In this document: one piece after another, positions 13,643 through 22,491 of the stretch
Layout: each line of letters starts with the position of its first letter
Position numbering within the stretch: position 1 is the stretch's first letter
Virus record (IMG/VR): IMGVR_UViG_3300027754_002641
Span: 1-58,683 of that record
From: a virus
Reading direction: 5' to 3' (one strand)
DNA length: 58,683 nucleotides
Notes under the pieces: generated by a model
Told to the model about the DNA's origin: nothing
What the model saw: only the letters and a program-made list of their open reading frames with translations
The model's database searches: none
Translations under genes and position numbers: made by a program

Positions 13643-14131
13643 ATGCTGTCGATCCCGGTTGATTTAGAAAAAGACGCTCTGTTTGTAAAAATCTTTTTGC
13701 AAACTGGCGATGCCTTGGATGCGTGTAAGCGCGCTGGATTTATTGTGCATGGGTACAACGATCGCATCGTTGCTGAATACCTACTCGACCGGCCCGACAT
13801 CCAAGTTGCGCTGCGGGCGGCTAAAGAATCAGAAACCCGCAAGACGGCTCCGGTAGACATAACTCGCGAAAGCATCATTTCTGATTTGGACGTTATCCAT
13901 CAGTCCGCGATGATCGAGAAAGACTATACGCCAGCGATCGCCGCTAAGAAATTGCAGGCAACTTTGATGGGGATGGTTCAGGAGAACATACAGATTACGC
14001 ATAATCTGGATGTGACCCGTATGACTGACGCGCAATTGGTACAGATGATTGCTGCCAAATCGCGGCAGGAAGACCTGAAAATGATTGATGTGACCCCGGT
14101 TGGTCTGGGGCAGATTAGTGTCTCAAAGTGA
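13643..14131 (+). CDS. terS: Terminase small subunit (probable)
   Basis: A 162-residue helical protein placed directly before the terminase large subunit, overlapping it by 14 bases. N-terminal residues about 13-60 (FVKIFLQTGDALDACKRAGF, then a second helix) look like the DNA-binding region of small terminases (TG.A..A...AG). The middle contains AAKKLQATLMGMVQENI, a likely oligomerisation helix. The start at 13643 has GGAAAG about 5 bases upstream. The assignment rests mainly on position and size. Confidence 0.7.
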   Translation: MLSIPVDLEKDALFVKIFLQTGDALDACKRAGFIVHGYNDRIVAEYLLDRPDIQVALRAAKESETRKTAPVDITRESIISDLDVIHQSAMIEKDYTPAIAAKKLQATLMGMVQENIQITHNLDVTRMTDAQLVQMIAAKSRQEDLKMIDVTPVGLGQISVSK

Positions 14132-15662
14132 GCTAACTTTAGACCAACTGGCCGCAGAGCTTTTGCGGCGGCGTCATGCGCGAGAGAACTTCTCTGATTT
14201 CATGGCGTACATGCACGGCATAGCTCCGCCGCGTCATATGAAGTTCCTGTGCGATAAGCTGCAAGAGAAGATGGAGCGCAAGGGCGACCGTATGTTGGTC
14301 TGCTTCCCGCCGGGGCATGGAAAATCTACGGTTTCGTCGCTTTATTATCCGGCGTTCTATTTGTCCAAGAACCCGACGCACAACATCATTGTCGTCAGCC
14401 ATACGGAATCGTTCGCTGAACAGTGGGGCCGTAAGGTCCGCAATCTGATGATGTCGGACGAGTACAAGCTTTTGTTCCCAGAGATTGAGGTGTCGGACGA
14501 CAGCCGCTCCGCTGGCCGGTGGGACCTGAAGCAAGGCGGCTCGTACTACGCGACGGGCGTGGGCGGCACGGTGACTGGGCGAAGGGCAGACTGCGTAATC
14601 TGCGACGATTTGCTCAAAGGTATTGACGACGCAGAATCAAAAACTGTCCGCGATAATATGTGGGACTGGTGGGGCTCGGACTTATCAACCCGCCTGAAAC
14701 CTAGCGGCATCATGGTTGTGATTGGGACGCGGTGGCATCTTGATGACATCATTGGCCGGATCATGGCTGCTGAAAAGCAGAAGGGCGGCGACAAGTGGGA
14801 GAAGGTTGTTCTGCCCGCTTTGGCGAAAGAGAAAGACCCGTTAGGCCGCAAGCCCGGTGAGGCCCTTTGGCCGGAGTGGGAGAACGAGAAGGCCCTAGCC
14901 CGTAGACGGGCACAGCCGTCCATGACGGCCCGCCAGTGGGAAAGCCTGTACCAGCAAAGCCCGGTGCTTGAGTCCGGTAACGTCATCAAGCGCGAGTGGA
15001 TCAAGATTTGGAATCAGAAAGACCCGCCGAAGTGCAGCTTCATTGTCCAGAGTTGGGACACGGCGATCACGGCGAAGAACAAAAGCGCGTTTTCGGTCTG
15101 CCTGACCTTCGGTGTGTTTAAGGAAGACAAGACCGATTTGCCGTCCGTGATCCTGTTGTCCCGTTGGCGGGGGCGTGTGGATTACCCAGAACTGCGTAAG
15201 ATGGCCCAACGGCTCGCGATTAACTATCTGGACGACAACATGGAAGTTCCCATGTCTGGGAACCGTAAAAAGCCGCCGGATATGATCCTGATTGAAGCTA
15301 AGGCTACGGGCGAGCCGTTGATTGCTGACCTTAACCGGGCGGGGATTTCTGCAACCCGGTTTAATCCGAATAAGCACGGGGATAAGAACGCCCGCTTGAT
15401 GCTGGTTACGGACATATTTGAGAACGGTCGGTTTTATGCCCCCGGCCTGCCGCCGATGTACACGCTTCCAAGGCGGTGGGCGGAGGAATATATTAATTCC
15501 CTGCTTGCCTTCCCAGCGTCCGACTCAAGGGACGATGCCGACGCGACCAGCCAGGCTATTATTCGGATGAAGACCAGTGGCTGGATTAAAAACAGTTTAG
15601 ATGTTATTGATGAAGCACCATTTCGCTACACTGAGCGCGCATCTGGGGCACTTTACGGGTAA
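14118..15662 (+). CDS. terL: Terminase large subunit
   Basis: A 514-residue DNA packaging motor. The Walker A motif CFPPGHGKST is at about 62-71; a Walker B acidic strand ADCVICDDLL lies near residue 160; the motor is followed by a C-terminal nuclease with the first acidic residue in QSWDTAI and a late DDADATSQAI motif. It cuts and translocates DNA at the portal. I chose GTG at 14118, with GGGG about 8 bases upstream, over TTG at 14100. Confidence 0.92.
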   Translation: MSQSELTLDQLAAELLRRRHARENFSDFMAYMHGIAPPRHMKFLCDKLQEKMERKGDRMLVCFPPGHGKSTVSSLYYPAFYLSKNPTHNIIVVSHTESFAEQWGRKVRNLMMSDEYKLLFPEIEVSDDSRSAGRWDLKQGGSYYATGVGGTVTGRRADCVICDDLLKGIDDAESKTVRDNMWDWWGSDLSTRLKPSGIMVVIGTRWHLDDIIGRIMAAEKQKGGDKWEKVVLPALAKEKDPLGRKPGEALWPEWENEKALARRRAQPSMTARQWESLYQQSPVLESGNVIKREWIKIWNQKDPPKCSFIVQSWDTAITAKNKSAFSVCLTFGVFKEDKTDLPSVILLSRWRGRVDYPELRKMAQRLAINYLDDNMEVPMSGNRKKPPDMILIEAKATGEPLIADLNRAGISATRFNPNKHGDKNARLMLVTDIFENGRFYAPGLPPMYTLPRRWAEEYINSLLAFPASDSRDDADATSQAIIRMKTSGWIKNSLDVIDEAPFRYTERASGALYG

Positions 15663-15678
15663 CTTAGCCCGTCTTTTT
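15655..15678 (+). terminator. Weak rho-independent terminator after terL
   Basis: ACGGG-T, loop AACTTA, G-CCCGT, then CTTTTT. The 5-bp stem is short and overlaps the terL stop codon. It probably only attenuates transcription into the portal gene. Confidence 0.45.
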
Positions 15679-15697
15679 GTATTTTAGGCAAGTCTGT

Positions 15698-18112
15698 ATG
15701 GCGTTAGACCGCGCAACGACTTCTGGCTTAGGACTTAACGACATTACCGGCGAGAACGCTGGCGGCGAGGACGTTAATGTCCCGCAAGACGACCTGAAGT
15801 TTGCCGAAGGCGCGTCTTTTACACCGGAAGAGGACGGCGGCGAAACGATCGATTTCGCACCGGAAGAAGAAAGCACTGAGCCGGTGGCTCACGACGATAA
15901 TTTGGCTGAACATATGGAGGATTCCGACCTCCAGGCGATCGCCAACGACATTATCGACTACGTTAAGGAAGATCGGGACACTCGTTCCGACTGGGAAAGC
16001 ATGTTGTCCCAGGGCCTGACGTATCTTGGCCTGAAGATTGAAGATCGATCGATCCCGTTTAAGGGTTCTGCGGGCGTTTTTGACCCGATTTTGCTTGAAG
16101 CGGTTATCCGCTGGCACGCCACCGCCAGCGCGGAGTTGATGCCAGCCAGCGGGCCGGTGAAAACGCAGATTATCGGCCAGCCCAGCAGGGAAATGGAAGA
16201 GAAGGCGTCTCGCGTTAAAGAATTTATGAACTACTACCTGATGGAAGGTGCGCCGGAGTGGGTTGAGCAGAACGACCAGATGCTGTTCTGGCTCCCCCTT
16301 GTTGGCTGTACGTTCAAAAAGACCTACCAAGACCCAATCCTTAACCGGGTTGTCAGCCCATTTATCCTTCCACAGGATTTTGTTGTCTCGTTTAGCACTA
16401 CCGATTTAGATACCTGCCCGCGAGCGACACATATCATCTCGATGTCCCCAAAGGACATGAAGATGCGCCAACTCAGCGGTTTTTACCGCGATGTGGAGCT
16501 AAAAGACCCCACTTATGAAGCCGAAGACCCTTCATCTTTGGATGAAAAGTCTACCCAAACGCAGGGTTTGACCAAGCCAACCGAGTCGGACGAAGCCCCG
16601 TTTGAGGTGTATGAGTGCCACTTAGACCTTGATTTGAAGGGTTTTGAGCATAAGGACGACAACGGCGAAGAAGGCGAAGGGGAGCCTACGGAAACGGGCC
16701 TTCCGCTGCCTTACATCGTTACGATCGAAACCGGCTCGAAACAGGTTCTCTCCATCCGGCGTAACTGGAAGGAAGAAGACCAGACCTACGCCAAAATTCA
16801 GTATTTCACTCACTTCAAGTTTGTCCCCGGTCTGGGGTTCTATGGCATTGGCTACGCCCATATCCTTGGTAATACGGCCAAGGGGGCAACGTCCCTTCAG
16901 CGTCAGATGATAGACGCTGCTACGCTCGAAATGTTCCCCGGCGGACTCAAAGTTAAAGGCATGAGGGGGGACGACAACAACGTGATGATCGGTCCCTGCG
17001 AGTTCAGGGAGCTTGATACCGGCGGGATGCCAATCCAGCAGGCCATTATGACGATGCCCTATAAGGGTCCGTCGCCTGTGTCTATGGAGCTATGGCGGGC
17101 CACCCGTGAGAACGGCGAGCGGCTTGGCGGCATGACTGAGGTGGCTGTCGGAGAAGGCCGTCAGGACGCCCCTGTGGGCACCACAGTGGCCCTTCTTGAG
17201 GCGGCTAACCGAGCACAGTCCGCTACGCTGAAAGCGGCCCACCGGGCTTACAGGCGCGAATTTAAGCTGATCGCTGCCCTGTTCGGGCAGTTCCTGCCGG
17301 ATACGCCTTATCCGTGGCCGGTTGCCGGTGGTCCTAATTCGATCATGCGGACGGACTTTTCTGACCATATCAACGTCATTCCGGTCAGCGATCCCAATAT
17401 CACATCGTCTGCCCAGCGCATGATGCGGGCGGAAGCCCTGCTCAGGTTCGCGACCCAAGCGCCCGATTTGCATGACCAGTACCAGGCATTCCGGCAGATG
17501 TACGAAGAGATGGGTGTGGACACGAAGCGGATTGATGCGCTTCTACCGCCCAAGGCCGACGCGCAGCCGCTGGACCCGCTGACAGAAAACCAGAACCTGC
17601 TCAACGGCAAGCCTGTCAAAGTCGGCCCGTATCAGGACCATGACGCTCACATCTCTGCTCATACGTCGCTGATGAACCAGAAGCCGGACCTTGTAACGGT
17701 CCCGGCGCATATTGCTGAACACGAAGCCGCCAAGATGCGGGTTCAGGTTGAACAGATTCTGGGTCAATCGCTGCCCCCGGCTGGTCAACAGTTGCCGCCG
17801 GAAGTGGAAAACCAGATCGCTGTCTTGGTCGCCAAGGCGATGCAGCAGATTGCTCAGTCTCAAGGTGGCGAAGACCCCACCCCAGGCCAGATTGCTATGG
17901 AGCAAATCAAGGTCGAGGCCGCGAAGGTCCAGGCCAAGCTGCAAGAAATCCAAGCCAACACAAGCAGCAAGGCGTTTACGGAAACGCTTAAACTAAAATC
18001 TAGCCGCGAGGATCGCCTGAGCCGCGAGCGGATTGCTATGCTGAATTATCACAAGGACAGGCAGAAGCAATCGGACAAACCCAAGACATTCGGTACAAGG
18101 AGCACGTTCTAA
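15698..18112 (+). CDS. Portal protein
   Basis: An 804-residue protein immediately after terL. It has an acidic N-terminus (about 1-75), then YVKEDRDTRSDWESML and FKGSAGVFDPILLEAVIRWH, typical of large podovirus portals. The C-terminal 150 residues are Gln-rich and helical, like a portal barrel or crown. It forms the ring through which DNA enters and leaves the capsid. The start ATG at 15698 is preferred over TTG at 15677, which would add VLY..-type residues with no binding site. Its size is at the upper end for portals. Confidence 0.85.
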   Translation: MALDRATTSGLGLNDITGENAGGEDVNVPQDDLKFAEGASFTPEEDGGETIDFAPEEESTEPVAHDDNLAEHMEDSDLQAIANDIIDYVKEDRDTRSDWESMLSQGLTYLGLKIEDRSIPFKGSAGVFDPILLEAVIRWHATASAELMPASGPVKTQIIGQPSREMEEKASRVKEFMNYYLMEGAPEWVEQNDQMLFWLPLVGCTFKKTYQDPILNRVVSPFILPQDFVVSFSTTDLDTCPRATHIISMSPKDMKMRQLSGFYRDVELKDPTYEAEDPSSLDEKSTQTQGLTKPTESDEAPFEVYECHLDLDLKGFEHKDDNGEEGEGEPTETGLPLPYIVTIETGSKQVLSIRRNWKEEDQTYAKIQYFTHFKFVPGLGFYGIGYAHILGNTAKGATSLQRQMIDAATLEMFPGGLKVKGMRGDDNNVMIGPCEFRELDTGGMPIQQAIMTMPYKGPSPVSMELWRATRENGERLGGMTEVAVGEGRQDAPVGTTVALLEAANRAQSATLKAAHRAYRREFKLIAALFGQFLPDTPYPWPVAGGPNSIMRTDFSDHINVIPVSDPNITSSAQRMMRAEALLRFATQAPDLHDQYQAFRQMYEEMGVDTKRIDALLPPKADAQPLDPLTENQNLLNGKPVKVGPYQDHDAHISAHTSLMNQKPDLVTVPAHIAEHEAAKMRVQVEQILGQSLPPAGQQLPPEVENQIAVLVAKAMQQIAQSQGGEDPTPGQIAMEQIKVEAAKVQAKLQEIQANTSSKAFTETLKLKSSREDRLSRERIAMLNYHKDRQKQSDKPKTFGTRSTF

Positions 18113-19098
18113 TGGACTCTATGCGGCGCAATGCCCAGAAAATGATGCCCCACGTTATGGCTTTGAATAAGAAGCCGGACACGGGGTTGAAGAACAACAA
18201 CCAACCGGCACGCGGCATGAGCAATGTCACGGCGTTTGCGAAGGGTGGGAAGGTTTCCATGAAGAAGTGGGAAAACTCCGCCACGGACAAGGCGCAGGAC
18301 AAGAAGCTAGCTGCGAAGCACGGCATGACGTTTAAGAAATGGGAAAAGTCCATTTTGGACGTTCAGCACGACAAGCAGCAGTCCCCCAAGGGCCTGAAGA
18401 GCGGTGGTAAGCCGAAGAAGTATGCGAACGGCGAGGGCGTTTATACCCCCGGCAAGTTTTATACCCCCGGCAAGTTCAGCGAGAGCGCGTCTAACTCCCT
18501 TGTCGGTAGGGACACGACCCAAAAGAACCGTCTGGCCGATCCTAGAGCTATTAGAGTTACCGCCAAGAAAATGGACAATCTTGATGAGGGCCTGAGTTCA
18601 GCGCCAGCAAGCGAACCCACGGAAGACGAAGATTCGATCAAGGTAACTGCCCGACAGGAAATCCCGGTCGTTGCGAAGAAATCTACCGCGAAGATTCGCA
18701 AGAAGGTCGATTACGACAAGATGAGTTCCGACGATGCGGTCGCCAGGTGGAACAAGAAGCATAACAAAGATTATGTTGGAGACAGTTATACGCCTAGCGG
18801 TTTTGCCAAAGGTGGTAAGACAAAGAAGGCCGGAAGCAAGAAGGTGATGGGCACGGTAGACGAGGCAAAGAACCTCGTAGCCGCTCTCGGCAATGCGCGG
18901 AGCCAGATGGCTGCGCCCGCCGGTATGGGTATGCCGCCGCGTATGGCACCGCGTATGGCCCCTGGTATGGGCATGTCGCCCCCGATGAAGAAGGGCGGCA
19001 AGGTCATGAAGAAGGCCGCTGGCGGCGCTGCTAAGATGCGCCGGTCGTCCCCGACGCCGGATAAGATTAAGAAAGTCCCATACGTGAATGGAGGTTGA
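18112..19098 (+). CDS. Basic low-complexity structural or head-associated protein
   Basis: A 328-residue, Lys-rich protein with recurring short motifs: FAKGGKVSMKKW, KYANGEG, FAKGGKTKK, MKKGGKVMKK, plus a YTPGKF direct duplication (about residues 110-122) and a Met/Pro-rich stretch near 280-300. Proteins with such FAKGG/KKGGKV motifs are common next to portal genes in podoviruses; their role is unclear (possibly packaged or scaffolding-linked). Its ATG overlaps the portal stop by one base. Confidence 0.65.
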   Translation: MDSMRRNAQKMMPHVMALNKKPDTGLKNNNQPARGMSNVTAFAKGGKVSMKKWENSATDKAQDKKLAAKHGMTFKKWEKSILDVQHDKQQSPKGLKSGGKPKKYANGEGVYTPGKFYTPGKFSESASNSLVGRDTTQKNRLADPRAIRVTAKKMDNLDEGLSSAPASEPTEDEDSIKVTARQEIPVVAKKSTAKIRKKVDYDKMSSDDAVARWNKKHNKDYVGDSYTPSGFAKGGKTKKAGSKKVMGTVDEAKNLVAALGNARSQMAAPAGMGMPPRMAPRMAPGMGMSPPMKKGGKVMKKAAGGAAKMRRSSPTPDKIKKVPYVNGG

Positions 19099-19099
19099 T

Positions 19100-19165
19100 A
19101 TGTCGCGACCTGTAAAAGATATCCGTCTGAAGCCGAAAGGCACTAAGAAGGGCAAGGGAAAATAG
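19100..19165 (+). CDS. 21-residue basic peptide
   Basis: The frame MSRPVKDIRLKPKGTKKGKG plus K has a strong GGAGG site at 19090-19094, 5 bases before the ATG. Nine of 21 residues are Lys or Arg. The strong ribosome binding site and its fit between two genes support translation. Function unknown. Confidence 0.45.
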   Translation: MSRPVKDIRLKPKGTKKGKGK

Positions 19166-19167
19166 CA

Positions 19168-19461
19168 ATGAGTGCTGACCTGCTGGCAAGGAAGGTCACG
19201 GCAAGGTTGCGAGAGGCGAGAGAGGAAAAGATCAACTCTCTCAGGCGATGCAAACCCCGCGCCCCAATGATTGTTGAGGGCGCGGCGATCGCCGCAGCTA
19301 CGGCTGAAGAAATAGCGTTCTTCGCAATCGACACCAACGCGACGATAGATGCGTTCAATATCGCTATGTCGATCATTGAGGAAGAGTACAAAAAAATCAC
19401 CAGTCCAGAACAACCGGACGATGATAAACCCCCACAGGCAAGGACAGTTAACTATGGCTAG
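19168..19461 (+). CDS. Small helical hypothetical protein
   Basis: A 97-residue protein: a basic N-terminal helix (RKVTARLREAREEKINSLRR), then an Ala/Ile-rich amphipathic region (about 36-75) and an acidic Pro-rich tail. It is preceded by AAGGGAA and overlaps the next gene by 8 bases. The family is not recognised; position suggests a head-module accessory. Confidence 0.55.
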   Translation: MSADLLARKVTARLREAREEKINSLRRCKPRAPMIVEGAAIAAATAEEIAFFAIDTNATIDAFNIAMSIIEEEYKKITSPEQPDDDKPPQARTVNYG

Positions 19462-19942
19462 TCTCAAAACCTTACCATTCGTGCAAGAAAGCGAAGTCTC
19501 CGAAGCGGAGACTTTGATTAACAAGATGTTTCTGGACATGCCCGGCGGCAAGCCGTTTGAACTCCGCCCGGCTGGCTACATGATCGCGACGAAGATTTAC
19601 GTTCGTCCCGATGAGTTAATGGTTATTGATATGCCGGACGGGTCGAAGAAAACACTTTGGACGCCGGAAGTAAGCAAGACGCACGACAAGTTTGATTCTG
19701 TTTCTGCGTTGGTTTGTGCGGTCGGCCCGCAGGCTTACAAGGGGTTTAACCAAGATGGCACCAGCCGGTATCCCGAGGGGCCTTGGTGCCGTGTCGGGGA
19801 CTGGATTGTGATCCCGCGCCAATCTGCGTTTGTCTGCCACTATCATGGAGTGGCGATGGCGATTCTGCCGGACGATAAGGTTATCGCGGTTATCCAAGAC
19901 CCAACAGATGTTTCGACTGTCTACATGGCACCGAAAGTTTGA
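19454..19942 (+). CDS. GroES-like co-chaperonin-fold protein (probable)
   Basis: A 162-residue beta-rich protein. GYMIATKIYVRPDE (about 37-50), then WCRVGDWIVIPRQSAF and ILPDDKVIAVIQDP follow the order of Cpn10 strands (V.VGD.V.....). Phage GroES-like proteins help the host GroEL fold the major capsid protein, which would fit its place before the scaffold and capsid genes. The classical mobile loop is not obvious. The start at 19454 overlaps the gene before. Confidence 0.5.
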   Translation: MASLKTLPFVQESEVSEAETLINKMFLDMPGGKPFELRPAGYMIATKIYVRPDELMVIDMPDGSKKTLWTPEVSKTHDKFDSVSALVCAVGPQAYKGFNQDGTSRYPEGPWCRVGDWIVIPRQSAFVCHYHGVAMAILPDDKVIAVIQDPTDVSTVYMAPKV

Positions 19943-19954
19943 TAGGCAAGAATC

Positions 19955-21073
19955 ATGTATAAACTTCCAACACCCACATACGCGCAAGAAGGTACAGGTG
20001 CTGCTGCGCCTGAACCGGCACAGGTTCCGAAAAATCTAACGGGGCAAGAGGAGTTTCCTGAAGAGGAAATTGATCTGCCTAATGAAGACGGCTCAGAGCC
20101 GGAGGCACAAGAGACACCGGCAGAGCCGGACCCCGCTAAAACGTTTAAGCGTAGAGGGCCGAAGCGTTATGCGACTTTGACCCATGAGCGTGATGAGGCG
20201 CGTGGGTACGCCGCACAACTCCAGGCCGAATTGGAAATTGAGCGTAGCCGCGCGGCTGAGTTGGAGGCCAAGGCTAACGAGGCGTCCAGCATTGCGATGC
20301 AAAGTTACGCGGCCAAGTCAGAGTCCGATCTGCGCGAGGCCCGCGCCGCGCTTTCTGCGGCCATTGAAAGCGGTGATCCAGGCAAGATCACCGAAGCCTC
20401 CGAACAGTTGTCGTCAGCCAAGGCTACGATGGATGACGTTGAGGTTTGGAAGAAGTCAGAGCAAGCCAAGCAAAACGCACACGCACCCCCACGGCAGGCC
20501 GCGCCACAGCCCCAGGCGGCGCAAATCCCAGAACTTCCAGATGAAGTTAAGGGCTGGGTTATGGAGAATCGCTACTTCGATTTTGTCCAGCGAGACAGCG
20601 GCGGGAATGTCGTTTTCGACCGTAGCGGCAAGCCGATGCGTAATCCAGATTACGACGACACTATGCACACCGAGGCAACGCTATTCGCTACAAACCTTGA
20701 GCGAAAGATTTCTGATGGTCGCCTTAATTATAAGGTTTCTTCACCGGAGTATTTTAAGGCCGTTGAAGAGCATATGCGTGACCAGTTTCCTGACTACTTT
20801 GACGAAGAAGAACAAGAGCAACCCGCAGCCCCTGTCCGCAGGGGGTCACCAGTTGCTGCTCCGACTCGATCAATGTCTTCGGGTGGTCAGGCGGTACAGA
20901 ACCCATCCAAGTTCAAGCTAACCAGCGATCAGCTACGGTTTGTTAAACGAATGGTCGATAACGGCGGTGGACCGAAGTATCCGCAGGGTCATGCTCGGCA
21001 ATTCCAGCCGATGAGCTACGATGACGCTAAGGTCAGTTACGCTCGCCGTATTATGAAAACAAACAACCAGTAG
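19955..21073 (+). CDS. Capsid scaffolding protein (probable)
   Basis: A 372-residue, acidic, low-complexity and coiled-coil-rich protein: Pro/Glu-rich N-terminus (about 1-65), a long helix with HERDEARGYAAQLQAELEIE, a Gln/Pro linker, and a short C-terminal basic helix (KLTSDQLRFVKRMVDNGG). This composition and the position upstream of the major capsid gene are typical of scaffolding proteins. There is no protease motif. Confidence 0.75.
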   Translation: MYKLPTPTYAQEGTGAAAPEPAQVPKNLTGQEEFPEEEIDLPNEDGSEPEAQETPAEPDPAKTFKRRGPKRYATLTHERDEARGYAAQLQAELEIERSRAAELEAKANEASSIAMQSYAAKSESDLREARAALSAAIESGDPGKITEASEQLSSAKATMDDVEVWKKSEQAKQNAHAPPRQAAPQPQAAQIPELPDEVKGWVMENRYFDFVQRDSGGNVVFDRSGKPMRNPDYDDTMHTEATLFATNLERKISDGRLNYKVSSPEYFKAVEEHMRDQFPDYFDEEEQEQPAAPVRRGSPVAAPTRSMSSGGQAVQNPSKFKLTSDQLRFVKRMVDNGGGPKYPQGHARQFQPMSYDDAKVSYARRIMKTNNQ

Positions 21074-21084
21074 GATGATTCATC

Positions 21085-21582
21085 ATGGGTCGTAAACCTC
21101 GTAGTTCTGAAGCCCGCGACAGCAACACGCGCGCTGCGGAGTCTCGTCAAGAAGCCAAGACAACTCACCAATCTCGCTTTTACATTCCGCCGAATGTTAT
21201 TCCGCGTGGCGTGACTTATGCGTGGGTCGCCGTGGCATTTGATAACGCCGGTACGTTTAATAAGGATAATTGGAACAATAAGTTCCGCGCTGGCTGGCGT
21301 CCGGTGCCGCGCGATCGCCATCCTGAATTGTTTCCGCCTGTGCCGAATATCGGTTTCGGTTCTGACGACGACCGTTATATTAATGAGGGCGGACTTATTC
21401 TTTGTGAAAAGCCAACGGTAGATGTCCGGCGCGATCGCGATGCGCTGGAACGTCTGGCACGGCAACAGATGGAAGGGCAGAAATGGACGCAGGCACAGGG
21501 GGCCAATCCGTTTGCACAGACCATGCCGCGCTTTGATGAGTCTAAGACTGAGTTTGGGCACTCTGCCCAGTTTAAGGAATAA
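21085..21582 (+). CDS. Hypothetical head-module protein
   Basis: A 165-residue protein with a basic N-terminus (MGRKPRSSEARDSNTRAAES), a core with RGVTYAWVAVAFDNAGTFNK and WRPVPRDRHPELFP, and a charged C-terminal helix. It recurs in this position in podoviral head modules as far as I can recall, but has no known function. It is followed by a 288-base leader region before the next gene. Confidence 0.6.
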   Translation: MGRKPRSSEARDSNTRAAESRQEAKTTHQSRFYIPPNVIPRGVTYAWVAVAFDNAGTFNKDNWNNKFRAGWRPVPRDRHPELFPPVPNIGFGSDDDRYINEGGLILCEKPTVDVRRDRDALERLARQQMEGQKWTQAQGANPFAQTMPRFDESKTEFGHSAQFKE

Positions 21583-21870
21583 ATACGGGGTGGCTGGGGT
21601 TAAGGAACCCTGGCCCACCTTTCCCTTGCCGGAGGAGTGACGGGGCCAATCCTGGCCACCCCACCATGATAAGGGGGCTTACAACGCCTCTGAATTGTGG
21701 TAATTTAAGTATTAATTGCGATCCTGCAACGCAGGTTATCGACGCCAATCACGTATTTGGCCGGGTTATTAGACCCGTTATCGAAGTGCAGTCACGTATC
21801 TGCTCCGTGCCGTCGCAACGGCAATCAGTGATTTTCGCACCGTTTAGGGTGCATCTGACAGGAGCAAAAC
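21583..21870 (+). promoter_or_regulatory. Structured leader upstream of the decoration and capsid genes
   Basis: A 288-base stretch without a credible gene, unusual in a block where genes otherwise overlap. It contains three further hairpins: CGGGT/ACCCG (21763-21778), GCCGT/ACGGC with a CGCA loop (21809-21822) and GCACC/GGTGC (21837-21852). The gene at 21871 follows the AGGAG at 21859-21863. A structured 5' leader of this kind could stabilise the mRNA of the most abundant structural genes. Confidence 0.45.
21588..21621 (+). terminator. Imperfect hairpin after the head-module gene
   Basis: TGG.CTGGGGTT, loop AAGG, AACCCTGG.CCCA with mismatches, then CCTTTCCC. It is pyrimidine-rich but has no clean T-run. 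It may be a weak terminator or processing site. Confidence 0.35.
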
Positions 21871-22467
21871 ATGGCTTACGGCGCGAGCGGAGGCTTTGGC
21901 CTTCAACCGCTTAATAGCGGTAACGGTGTTACCTTCAATGGCATCACCAATCAATACAATCTTCCGGCGACGGGTGGACAGAGCATTTTCCAGGGCGACC
22001 CTGTGGCTCTTTCGACCGTTGGCGTGATCGTCCGAGGCACCGCGTCCATTCCGGCGCTTGGTGTCTTCCAGGGCTGCAAGTTTCAGGACACCGCCGGTGT
22101 CTGGCAGTTCACCAACTACTTCGCTGGCGCGACGGCTTTCCTTGCTGGCAACACGCCGGTCGCACTCGTCATCGACGATCCGATGGCCCAGTACACCATC
22201 ACAGAGGGTGATGCGACTGGCGCTTCCGGTACTCCGCTTACGTCTGCCGCCCCCGGCCTGAACGCCAACTTCGTTTACACGGCGGGCAGCACGCGTACCG
22301 GCCTTTCTGCCGTCACGCTGAACAACGCTACGGCGAGCACGGCTTCCAGCCAGAATCTGCGAATTACTGCTCTTGATCCCCGTGTCGGAAATGCGGTTGG
22401 CGCGTTCGCCAACTGGGTTGTCCAAATCAACAACGGCCAGCGTTCCGCTGGCACGCCGCGTCCTTAG
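21871..22467 (+). CDS. Probable head decoration/structural protein
   Basis: A 198-residue Gly/Ala/Thr-rich, beta-rich protein (MAYGASGGFGLQPLNSG..., FQGDPVALSTVGVIV) with no cysteine motif apart from a single Cys. Its position directly upstream of the major capsid gene and its own strong ribosome binding site fit a decoration or capsid-stabilising protein. It starts at the ATG 7 bases after GGAG. Confidence 0.6.
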   Translation: MAYGASGGFGLQPLNSGNGVTFNGITNQYNLPATGGQSIFQGDPVALSTVGVIVRGTASIPALGVFQGCKFQDTAGVWQFTNYFAGATAFLAGNTPVALVIDDPMAQYTITEGDATGASGTPLTSAAPGLNANFVYTAGSTRTGLSAVTLNNATASTASSQNLRITALDPRVGNAVGAFANWVVQINNGQRSAGTPRP

Positions 22468-22491
22468 TAGCATAGGACCAGGAGCAGAAAC

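Noticed and set aside
21666-21914. 82-codon frame upstream of the decoration gene
   Set aside because: No binding site, no recognisable protein, and it runs into the start of the next gene in another frame through hairpin-forming sequence.
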